A model generated the notes under the pieces. It saw only the letters and a program-made list of their open reading frames with translations, did not search any database and was not told the origin of the DNA. From contig VXMU01000008.1 of NCBI GenBank assembly GCA_009840945.1, forward strand, positions 1 through 40,352: a DNA stretch of 40,352 nucleotides. The letters are read 5' to 3'. This document shows, piece after piece, positions 33,322 to 40,352 of this stretch; position 1 is the stretch's first letter; each line of letters starts with the position of its first letter. Both the position numbers and the translations under genes were made by a program. The stretch is from Chloroflexota bacterium (lineage in GTDB: Bacteria; Chloroflexota; Dehalococcoidia; UBA2979).

Positions 33322-33533
33322 TCGCCAGCTCCTCTCGCATGCAGCGCCTCGCCCGCTCCGACGTTCGCGCCGGCCCGTGCCTACCGGGCGCACGCAGTCT
33401 AGCGAACGCGCGCGATCCGCGCCTCGCCCCTACCCCCACTCCCCGGCTCCCTCTCCCGCCGACGCTGCGTTGGCAGTTGAAACGCTGACTCGCGCCGCCT
33501 ACCGTCAGGCGGGCGCCTCCAAAGGAGGCCGCG

Positions 33534-34742
33534 ATGGCCGGACCGCTGCTCGGCATCCGCGTGCTGGACCTCACCCAGGGGGTCGCGGGCCCCTACGCCA
33601 CCAAGCTGCTCTCCGACTACGGCGCCGACGTCGTCAAGGTCGAGCGTCCCGACGGCGGCGACCCCACGCGCCGAGTCGGCCCGTTCCCGGACGACGTCCC
33701 CCATCTCGACCGCAGCGGCCTCTTCTTCGAGCTCAACAGCGGCAAGCGCAGCGTCACGCTCAACCTCGCCGCGGCCACCGGACGGCGCATCCTCCAGCGC
33801 CTCGCCGCCGACGCCGACCTCGTCATCGAGTCGTTCCGGCCGGGCGCCCTCGCGCGGCTCGGCCTCGACGCCGCGCGGCTCGAGGCGATCAACCCCGCGG
33901 CGGCGCTCGTGCAGCTCAGTAACTACGGGCAGGAGGGCCCGTACCGCGACTTCGAGCTCGACGACCTCGGCGCGTACGCGATGGGCGGGGTGCTCGCACT
34001 GACCGGCGGCGAGGGCCGCGAGCCGGCGCGGATCGGGCTCTACGCGCCGCTCTTCCTCGCCGGCGGCGTGCTCGCGACGTACACGATCGGCGCGGTCTTC
34101 GGCTCGCGCCGCACCGGGCGCGGCGAGCGCGTCGACGCGTCGCTGTTCGAGATCCTCGCGAGCTCGATGGACCGGGGCGGTCCCAACCTCGTCGCATACC
34201 AGTACTCCGGCAGCCTCATGACCACGCGGTCGGCGAGCCAGCTCCGCAACGCGATGCCGAACGGCGTCTTCCGCTGCACCGACGGCTATGTCTCGATCAC
34301 CGGCCAGCCCCAATTCTTCCCGCGCATGGCGCGGATGATCGACCGCCCCGACCTCGCGGAGGACGAGGCGTTCCTCGGACGCCTCGACGACCCGGCGTTC
34401 CTGCCCGAGGTCGAGCCGCTGCTCACGGACTGGCTGAGCCGCCACAGCAAGCGCGAGGCCATGGAGCGCGGACAGGCCGAGGGGCTGCCGATCAGCGCGC
34501 TCAACACGATGGAGGACGTCTTCGCCGACCCGCACCTGCACGAGCGCGACTTCTTCGAGACCGTCGCGCAGCCCGCCGCGGGCGAGGTCGTGATGCCCGG
34601 CTTGCCGCTGCGCATGTCCGACACCCCCGGCGAGATCCGCGCCGCACCCACGCTTGGGCAGCACACCGTCGAGGTGCTGACCGCGGCGCTCGGCTACTCA
34701 ACGCAGGACGTCGCCGTCCTGCGCCAGCGGGGTGTGGTCTGA
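33534..34742 (+). CDS. Family III (CaiB/BaiF) CoA transferase, subunit or copy 1
   Basis: This 402-residue protein of the formyl-CoA transferase family moves CoA between organic acids. The N-terminus LLGIRVLDLTQGVAGPYATKLLSDYGADVVKVE is canonical (quoted in part: VLDLTQGVAGPYATKLLSDY). The candidate nucleophilic aspartate is D144 in LDDLGAYAMGG, which matches the DL-x-A-x-A-M context of known members. A strong ribosome site, AAAGGAGG at 33521-33528, stands five bases before the ATG. That is the best Shine-Dalgarno sequence in the window. Its stop overlaps the start of a second CoA transferase (TGATG), so the two are translated together. The donor and acceptor acids are unknown. Confidence 0.92.
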   Translation: MAGPLLGIRVLDLTQGVAGPYATKLLSDYGADVVKVERPDGGDPTRRVGPFPDDVPHLDRSGLFFELNSGKRSVTLNLAAATGRRILQRLAADADLVIESFRPGALARLGLDAARLEAINPAAALVQLSNYGQEGPYRDFELDDLGAYAMGGVLALTGGEGREPARIGLYAPLFLAGGVLATYTIGAVFGSRRTGRGERVDASLFEILASSMDRGGPNLVAYQYSGSLMTTRSASQLRNAMPNGVFRCTDGYVSITGQPQFFPRMARMIDRPDLAEDEAFLGRLDDPAFLPEVEPLLTDWLSRHSKREAMERGQAEGLPISALNTMEDVFADPHLHERDFFETVAQPAAGEVVMPGLPLRMSDTPGEIRAAPTLGQHTVEVLTAALGYSTQDVAVLRQRGVV

Positions 34743-36055
34743 TGACGGCGTTCGACCCCGGCGGCGACCCTCGCCCGCTCGCGGGCGTGCGCATCCTCTC
34801 GCAGGCCATCGTCTGGGCGGGCCCGACCGGCACGCTCATCCTCTCCGACCTCGGCGCCGAGGTGATCGAGGTCGAGTCGATCCAGCACTTCACGCCCACG
34901 CGCGGCAACGTCCGCCACGTCCCGCCGGAGCAGGCGCAGGGGCCGATGGGCGCGAGCTTCGCCAACCGCGACATCAGCGAGGGCTTCTGGAACCGCCGCA
35001 ACTCCTTCAACTACGCCTCGCGCGGCCACAAGAGCATCACGCTCGACCTCCGCAGCGAGGCCGGCCGCGAGCTGTTCTTCGACCTCGCGCGCGTCTCCGA
35101 CGCGTACATCGAGAACAACGCCGCGGGGGTCGTCGACCGGCTCTACGGGGGCTGGGAGGCGCTGTCGCAGGTCAACCCGAGGCTCGTGATGGCCAGCTTC
35201 CCGGGCTTCGGGCTGAGCGGGCCGTACCGCCACTTCAAGGGCTACGGCGCGACGATGGAGGCCATCGCCGGCCACACCATGCTGCGCGGCTACCGAGGCG
35301 AGCCGCCCTCCGAGGTCTCCGCCACCTTCCACGGCGATCCCAACGCCGGCGCGCACGCCGCGTTCGCCATCATCGCCGGACTCATGGCGCGCGAGCGCAC
35401 CGGGCGCGGGCAGCTCATCGAGATCTCGCAGTCCGAGGCCGTCGCGCACCACGTCTCGTACGGCTTCATGGACTACTCGATGAACCGCCGCGTGCAGGAG
35501 CCGCAAGGCAACCGCGACCCCTCGATGTCGCCGTGCGGCGTCTTCCCCGCGGCCGGCGACGACGCCTGGATCGCCATCGCCGTCCCGGACGACGCCGCCT
35601 TCGGCGCGCTCGCGGCAGAGCTGGGCCTGCCCGGCCTCGCCGACGACCCGCGCTTCGCCACGGTGGTCGCGCGCAAGCGCAACGAGGAAGCCCTCGAAGC
35701 GCTCGTGGCGGGCGCGACGGCGAGCGCCACGCCAGCGGAGTGGATGGAGCGCCTGCAGGCGGTCGGCGTGCCCGCGGCGGTGGTCTACCACCAGCCCGAC
35801 ATGTTCGACGACCCGCAGCTCGTCGCCCGCGGGTTCTTCGCCGAGATCGGCCACCCGACGATCGGCTCGTACCTCTACCCCGGCGCCATGGCGCAGTTCG
35901 CGCATGGCCCCGCCGACCTCGAGACCCCCGCGCCCACGCTGGGCCAGCACAACGAGGAGATCCTGCAGGGTCTGCTCGGCGTCAGCGACGCGCGCTACCA
36001 GCAACTCATCGACGACGACGTGATCGGCACGGTCTACCTCGAAGACGCCCGGTAG
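34742..36055 (+). CDS. Family III (CaiB/BaiF) CoA transferase, copy 2, lacking the usual aspartate
   Basis: This is a 437-residue CaiB/BaiF-fold protein with LAGVRILSQAIVWAGPTGT and LSDLGAEVIEVES at the N-terminus and LGQHNEEIL near the end. Where copy 1 has D144, this protein reads HFKGYGATMEAIAG (residues 164-177), with glycine in place of aspartate in my by-eye alignment. The AYGxT-like version occurs in part of the family. It could therefore be an accessory subunit of a heteromer with copy 1, as seen for BbsEF or SmtAB-type enzymes, or use another mechanism. The ATG overlaps the previous stop by one base. Confidence 0.88.
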   Translation: MTAFDPGGDPRPLAGVRILSQAIVWAGPTGTLILSDLGAEVIEVESIQHFTPTRGNVRHVPPEQAQGPMGASFANRDISEGFWNRRNSFNYASRGHKSITLDLRSEAGRELFFDLARVSDAYIENNAAGVVDRLYGGWEALSQVNPRLVMASFPGFGLSGPYRHFKGYGATMEAIAGHTMLRGYRGEPPSEVSATFHGDPNAGAHAAFAIIAGLMARERTGRGQLIEISQSEAVAHHVSYGFMDYSMNRRVQEPQGNRDPSMSPCGVFPAAGDDAWIAIAVPDDAAFGALAAELGLPGLADDPRFATVVARKRNEEALEALVAGATASATPAEWMERLQAVGVPAAVVYHQPDMFDDPQLVARGFFAEIGHPTIGSYLYPGAMAQFAHGPADLETPAPTLGQHNEEILQGLLGVSDARYQQLIDDDVIGTVYLEDAR

Positions 36056-36092
36056 TTCGAGGGCGCCCGACACCGTTGAGCCCTCAGCAGCG

Positions 36093-36116
36093 CTACCCGG
36101 GTGGAACGCCGGGTAG
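36093..36116. other. Inverted repeat between the CoA transferase and LuxR-type genes
   Basis: CTACCCGG (36093-36100) and CCGGGTAG (36109-36116) form an 8-bp stem with an 8-nt loop. It lies 38 bp after the CoA transferase stop and directly before a GATAAT (-10-like, 36118-36123). It could be a terminator or an operator for the downstream regulator gene. Confidence 0.4.
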
Positions 36117-36152
36117 GGATAATCGGGCGCCTTGCGCCGTACGATGGCTTGC

Positions 36153-38261
36153 ATGGAGCTGAGGCGGCGCGGGCGCCCACGCCATCCCGACGTCCTCACG
36201 CCGGCTGAGTGGCGCGTGCTCGAGCAGCTGCGCGAGGGCGGCACGAACGCTGAGATCGGGACGCGCCTCGGCATCACCGCCGACGGCGTGAAGTTCCACA
36301 TCTCGAACATGCTGAGCAAGCTCGGCGTGCGGGACCGCCACGAGCTCGCTGCCTGGCGCCCGGACGCACGTCGAGGCCGCCTTCGCGCGTTGTTCGGCAT
36401 CCCCGCTGCGGTCTGGTCGGTGACTCGTCCGCTGGCACGGGTCGGGGCGGGGACGGCAGCCGTCGCCGGCACCGTGCTGGCGGCGGCGCTGGTGGCGGCC
36501 GTGGTGGCCATGGCGCTTGCCGGCGCGGGCGATACTCGCGAGCCGTCCGCAGGCGCACCGCAGACAGCCACCATTCACCTGCGCATCTGGCAACACGTCG
36601 ATGAGCCGGAGGATACCTGGATCAGCGCCCGCCACGATGGAGGCCACGGGAGCGAGATCGGGCCCATCCCGTTCCCAGTGGTGGGTCAAGACGGCGCGCA
36701 CCAAGAGAGGCGCTATCGCGTTCTGAGGTTCGCCGACGCAGAGGTCCGGATTACGCGGCTCGTATCCGACCATGGGCGGGTGGGGGTTCATGCCTGCGGA
36801 GCAGCGTGCCGGGAAGCATCTGCGTGTCTCCCCTGGGGTGGCACGGTGTACCTCGACGACGGCATCGGCATGGGGAGCTACCGGTACGGGGATGTGACCC
36901 TCACCTTCCCACTGATCAACGAGCAACTCGAAGCCGACGCCGCTCACCTACTTGAGTTGCGCGACACCCTTGCGGGAAGGGGGTCGCTCAATTGGAGTGC
37001 GGAGAGCGATATCTCGACGTGGACCGGCGTGACCGTGGAAGGCTCGCCTCCGAGCGTGACGAAGCTGGAGTTGGCTAACTACGGGCTCAACGGCGAACTC
37101 ACGGGGCTCCTCGGCGAACTCACTGCCCTCACTACTTTGCGTCTGGACGGCAACGACCTCACGGGTGGAATCCCCTCGAAGCTGACGCAACTGCCGCGCC
37201 TGACGCACCTGCACCTCGGGGGTAACGCCCTGAGCGGCTGCGTGCCGCCATCGTTACGCGACGTGCCGAGTACAGACGTGAACTCACTCGGACTGCCGGT
37301 GTGCGGGCCACCGATCGATATCAGCTACGACGCCCCTCCACTCGCGGAGGGAACCTATCTGTTCAGGCTGAACGAGCGTGCGTCGCCGCTGATTTTTGAC
37401 GTGCCCGCAAGAGTGGATCTCCGCCTCGGCGAACTCGTCTTTTGGGACGGGCGCCAAAGCGGCGGAGTCTTCATCGTGCTGCGGGGCGCCGGCGGCTCCG
37501 ACCTACGTCTCGACGTGAGGCCCTGCGAGCGCCGGGGCCAGCGGCCGCGACGTACCGAGCAGAGCCCGGATGCGGCGGGCGAAGACCTTGGGCTACCGGC
37601 GGACGTTCGGTGGTTCGGGGAGCAGCCGACGCCCACGAGCATTCTCGATCGCATCGAAGAGTCGCGATGGTTCGGCGATGCGGGGTGGCCGCCACCTCCC
37701 GAATTGACCGTCCTGCGCGTGGGGGCGTCGAACGTCCCCGTGCTCTGGTGGGCGGACGAGCCGGCTCTCGCCACCAGCTGGCAGTACCGCCAGCGTGCGG
37801 GCAGCGATCCCGCAACAGGGCCGTGGGGCGCCTGGACGGTCATCCCGCACAGCGGCGTCACCACGCGCAGCTACCGCGTCGACGGGCTCAGGCCCGGCGA
37901 GGCGTACGAGTTCCAAGTCCGCCGCCACGGAGGCGAGGACGCCACGCCTTCCAACAGCGCGTCTGGGGCGATGCGCCCCCTCCCACGTGACGGAATCCCG
38001 ACCATCGGCGATCGCGAGACAGTGATCGGCGACGGGGTCAACGAATGGCGCGTGCTCGACTCCGACTACGTCGTCACGCTTCCGGTGGGCGTTCGATTCG
38101 TCGTTACCGAGCATGACAGGAATGGAGCGATCATCTGGGAGGTCGGCGCGACGCGTTACGTGCACCTTGACTTGACGACGGGGAGGACGCTCTCGTGGAC
38201 GCGCGACTCGTTCGCGGAGGGGATCGTTGCGTCCATCCGAGAGGCTCCTGCTGTCGACTAG
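36153..38261 (+). CDS. Membrane-tethered LuxR-type HTH protein with extracytoplasmic LRR and fibronectin-like domains
   Basis: This is a 702-residue one-component protein. Residues 1-10 are basic (RRRGRPR). A LuxR/GerE-type HTH covers about 14-68 (LTPAEWRVLEQL, LGITADGVKFHISNMLSKLGV). An alanine/valine-rich TM helix spans about 98-124. The remaining 575 residues should be extracytoplasmic. They include a cysteine-bearing region (about 200-225), plant-type leucine-rich repeats (about 300-370: LRLDGNDLTGGIPSKLTQL) and a fibronectin type III-like domain (about 512-608). The layout resembles ToxR/CadC-type signalling, with the DNA-binding and sensing parts on opposite membrane sides. ATG at 36153 best fits the HTH family N-terminus. 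ATG at 36144 and TTG at 36132 are alternatives; none has a clear ribosome site. Confidence 0.8.
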   Translation: MELRRRGRPRHPDVLTPAEWRVLEQLREGGTNAEIGTRLGITADGVKFHISNMLSKLGVRDRHELAAWRPDARRGRLRALFGIPAAVWSVTRPLARVGAGTAAVAGTVLAAALVAAVVAMALAGAGDTREPSAGAPQTATIHLRIWQHVDEPEDTWISARHDGGHGSEIGPIPFPVVGQDGAHQERRYRVLRFADAEVRITRLVSDHGRVGVHACGAACREASACLPWGGTVYLDDGIGMGSYRYGDVTLTFPLINEQLEADAAHLLELRDTLAGRGSLNWSAESDISTWTGVTVEGSPPSVTKLELANYGLNGELTGLLGELTALTTLRLDGNDLTGGIPSKLTQLPRLTHLHLGGNALSGCVPPSLRDVPSTDVNSLGLPVCGPPIDISYDAPPLAEGTYLFRLNERASPLIFDVPARVDLRLGELVFWDGRQSGGVFIVLRGAGGSDLRLDVRPCERRGQRPRRTEQSPDAAGEDLGLPADVRWFGEQPTPTSILDRIEESRWFGDAGWPPPPELTVLRVGASNVPVLWWADEPALATSWQYRQRAGSDPATGPWGAWTVIPHSGVTTRSYRVDGLRPGEAYEFQVRRHGGEDATPSNSASGAMRPLPRDGIPTIGDRETVIGDGVNEWRVLDSDYVVTLPVGVRFVVTEHDRNGAIIWEVGATRYVHLDLTTGRTLSWTRDSFAEGIVASIREAPAVD

Positions 38262-38422
38262 CGCCTACCGGCCGACGAGGGGTACCGTCGCTCGCAGGCT
38301 GGCTTTCCGATGCGGGTGGCTGGGAGCCGACTCTATCGTCACCTGCGGACTCCCTTCAGCAATCCTGACGGTGGCGTCGCCGTAAGCCCGCAACGCCCCG
38401 GCGCGCTATCATCGGCGACAAC

Positions 38423-38482
38423 ATGCTGACTGCGAGCACCACCCACGCGCGCTCGCGCCGCGAGGCGGGCCGGCCGCGATGA
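38423..38482 (+). CDS. Possible 19-aa leader peptide overlapping the MFS start
   Basis: A 19-codon frame starts at ATG 38423 and stops at TGA 38480-38482, overlapping the MFS ATG as ATGA. A TATCAT (-10-like) at 38407-38412 would place transcription start within a few bases of the ATG, as in leaderless genes. The peptide is basic at its C-terminus (ARSRREAGRPR). It could couple or regulate MFS translation. A chance frame is the main alternative. Confidence 0.2.
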   Translation: MLTASTTHARSRREAGRPR

Positions 38483-40352
38483 CCGTGACACGCGACCAGG
38501 ACGCCGCCTCGACGACGGCCGCCGACGGCCTCGACGCGCCGGTGGGCTCTCCGCCCGCTCCGCCTCGCAAGCGCCGGGGCATCTTCTTCGGCTGGTACAT
38601 CGTGGCCGGCGGCTTCGTGCTCAACGCCATCCTCGGCGGGCTGATGTTCCACGCCTTCGGGCTCTACGTCGTCGAGTTCGTCGAGGAGTTCGGGTGGAGC
38701 CGCACGGCGCTCTCGATCGCCTTCTCGATCCAGATGGTGGAAGCGGGGCTGCTCGGCCCCATCCAGGGCTTCGTCCTCGACAAGTTCGGGCCGCGTCGCA
38801 TCATGCTCGTCGGGATCACGATCTTCGGTATCGGCTTCTTCATGCTGAGCCAGATCAACACCCTCATGGAGTTCTACATCGCCTTCATCGTGATCGCGCT
38901 CGGCATGGGCGTCGGCTCGATGATGGGCGTCGCCGTCGCGGTCGTGAACTGGTTCAACCGCAAGCGTGCGTTCGCGACGGCGCTCATGGCCATCGGCTTC
39001 GCGTTCGGGGGCTTCCTCCAGCCCGGGGTCGCGTGGTCCCTCGAGAACCTCGGCTGGCGTGAGACGTCGGTCATCTCGGGGCTGCTGGTGCTCGGTATCG
39101 GGCTGCCGCTCGCCATGCTCATGCGCCACCGCCCCGAGCAGTACGGCTACGGCGTCGACGGCGACCCGCCCCGCCAGGGGCTCGGCGGCGGGCCCATCGA
39201 GGACTTCGACCCCGACGAGATCAACTTCACGTGGCAGGAGGCGATGCGCACGCGCGCGTTCTGGCTCATCTCCGTCGGCCACGCGCTGTCACTGCTCGTC
39301 ATCGGCGCCGTCATGGTGCACTTCGTCTCGTACGTCAACGACAGCCTCGGCTTCTCGCTGGGGCAGGCGGCGAACCTGCTGCTCGTTATCACGGTCTTCA
39401 CCGTGATCGGCATGCTCCTCGGCGGCTACCTCGGGGACCGCATACCGATGCGTCACATCCTCGCCGTCGCGATGATCGGCCACATGATCTCGCTGTTCGT
39501 GCTGACGCTCTGGCCGACGCTGGCGGGCGCCCTCACCTTCTCGGTTATCCACGGACTCTCCTTCGGCGCCCGAGGTCCGCTCACGATGGCGATCCGAGCC
39601 GAGTACTTCGGTCGCGCCGCCTTCGGCACCGTGATGGGGTTCTCATCACTCATCATCCTCATCGGCATGGTGTTCGGTCCGATCATCGCCGGGCAGAGCT
39701 ACGACATCACCGGCTCGTACGAGATCGGCTTCCTCGGCCTCGCCGTCGTCGGCGGCCTCGGCTCGCTCGCCTTCGTCTGGTCGACGCGTCCCGATCCGCC
39801 ACCCTCGTGGCTCGCGAAGCAGGCCGCGGGGCTCGCGCCGAGCGCGCCCGTCGGCGCCGCGTCGGCCCCCGCGCCCTCGATGCCGCCACCCGCTGCGCCC
39901 GAGCCCGCCGTGGCCGCCACCCCCGCCGCGCCTGTCGCGGTGCGGGCTCGCCGGTCGCGCAGGTCGTGGGTGCTGTGGGTCGTCGCGACGGTGCTCGTGG
40001 GAAGCGCCGTCACCGCCGGGTTCGTCCTCGGAGGACCCAACCTCGTCCCGACGCTGGTGACCGGCGCGCGCGACGCGCTCGACGTGGTGCTCGAAGTCGG
40101 CTTCGCGGTCGTCGTGGTCGTCAACGACGTCCTGCTGGCGCTCATGGGCAACCTCGGCGCGCTGCTGATCGCGATCGGTGGCGTCGCCGCGGCGCTGGTG
40201 CTGGTCGTTGTGTGGGTGATGGTGCGGCGCGTCCGGAGACAACGCGCGGAGGACCGCGCCTGGTCGGCGCCGGTCATGGTCGTCGCCATGGGCGCGGAGG
40301 CCGAGGAGCACCTCGCGGCAGCGCGAGCGTCCTCCCCCGCCCCCGCCGAGGC
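38479..40352 (+). CDS. MFS transporter with C-terminal membrane extension (runs off the window)
   Basis: At least 624 residues are present, with no stop before the edge. Residues about 35-436 form a 12-helix MFS of the monocarboxylate/oxalate-formate type (FFGWYIVAGGF, QGFVLDKFGPRRIML, GYLGDRIPMRHIL). A disordered alanine/proline-rich linker follows (about 440-490). A further TM lies at about 497-518, and one or two more at about 540-582. The tail (583 on) is charged and alanine-rich. The C-terminal extension is unusual for the family and suggests an added sensory or scaffolding part. It is only distantly related to the two tandem MFS genes at 29503-32317. The ATG at 38479 lacks a clear ribosome site. 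Confidence 0.85.
   Translation, partial: MTVTRDQDAASTTAADGLDAPVGSPPAPPRKRRGIFFGWYIVAGGFVLNAILGGLMFHAFGLYVVEFVEEFGWSRTALSIAFSIQMVEAGLLGPIQGFVLDKFGPRRIMLVGITIFGIGFFMLSQINTLMEFYIAFIVIALGMGVGSMMGVAVAVVNWFNRKRAFATALMAIGFAFGGFLQPGVAWSLENLGWRETSVISGLLVLGIGLPLAMLMRHRPEQYGYGVDGDPPRQGLGGGPIEDFDPDEINFTWQEAMRTRAFWLISVGHALSLLVIGAVMVHFVSYVNDSLGFSLGQAANLLLVITVFTVIGMLLGGYLGDRIPMRHILAVAMIGHMISLFVLTLWPTLAGALTFSVIHGLSFGARGPLTMAIRAEYFGRAAFGTVMGFSSLIILIGMVFGPIIAGQSYDITGSYEIGFLGLAVVGGLGSLAFVWSTRPDPPPSWLAKQAAGLAPSAPVGAASAPAPSMPPPAAPEPAVAATPAAPVAVRARRSRRSWVLWVVATVLVGSAVTAGFVLGGPNLVPTLVTGARDALDVVLEVGFAVVVVVNDVLLALMGNLGALLIAIGGVAAALVLVVVWVMVRRVRRQRAEDRAWSAPVMVVAMGAEAEEHLAAARASSPAPAE

Noticed and set aside
1-40352. tRNA, rRNA or prophage/IS genes
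   Set aside because: I saw no cloverleaf-like or rRNA-like segments and no transposase, integrase or phage structural motifs. A covariance-model scan would be needed to exclude small RNAs.

Overview
This is a high-GC, gene-dense bacterial window. It holds about 35 protein genes, with short intergenic gaps and many stop/start overlaps. GUG starts are frequent, and one or two starts may be UUG or CUG. I found no rRNA, tRNA, CRISPR array or transposase. The gene content fits a Chloroflexota-like organism (Dehalococcoidia or a relative). The pointers are HpnC/D/E squalene genes, many CaiB-type CoA transferases and crotonases, a clan AA aspartic protease with its usual small partner, and a membrane-tethered LuxR-type regulator. 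The phylum is an inference; an actinobacterium cannot be excluded without a marker-gene tree.

Layout. Positions 82-2757 (+) hold a LiaF-like membrane protein, an unknown multi-pass membrane protein, a phosphotriesterase-family hydrolase and a 53-residue membrane peptide. Positions 2887-7057 (+) form an isoprenoid/squalene operon: ispH, hpnC, hpnD, hpnE. Positions 7088-10085 (-) carry an MpaB/DUF2236 oxygenase-like protein and a SulP anion transporter with a STAS domain. A 361-bp divergent region leads into a six-gene operon at 10447-16485 (+). It encodes a STAS anti-sigma antagonist, a receiver-PP2C phosphatase, an RsbW-like kinase, an amino-acid-type binding lipoprotein, a membrane histidine kinase and an alpha/beta hydrolase. 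I read it as a signalling cascade from an extracytoplasmic ligand to a partner switch.

Positions 16576-18873 (-) encode a lone molybdopterin-binding subunit of the xanthine dehydrogenase family. A hicAB toxin-antitoxin pair with inverted repeats at its start follows at 19037-19671 (+). Next come an acyl-CoA synthetase alpha-like protein and a DinB-like protein. A 315-bp gap full of REP-like palindromes then separates convergent genes. Positions 22048-25376 (-) hold a crotonase, an overlapping three-gene unit (88-residue protein, aspartic protease, NYN/YacP-like nuclease) and an acyl-CoA dehydrogenase. Positions 25496-32317 (-) hold a TPR protein, three tandem EamA transporters and two tandem MFS transporters, all apparently expanded by duplication. 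Positions 32545-36055 carry a crotonase (-) divergent from two overlapping family III CoA transferases (+). The window ends with a LuxR-HTH/TM/LRR/fibronectin-like one-component regulator and an MFS transporter that runs off the edge.

Functionally, the right half looks like catabolism of CoA-activated organic acids with many exporters and importers. The left half contributes membrane lipid (squalene/hopanoid) precursors and a signalling operon. The strongest candidates for undescribed biology are the binding-protein/histidine-kinase/partner-switch operon, the overlapping protease-nuclease unit, and the membrane-bound LuxR-LRR protein.
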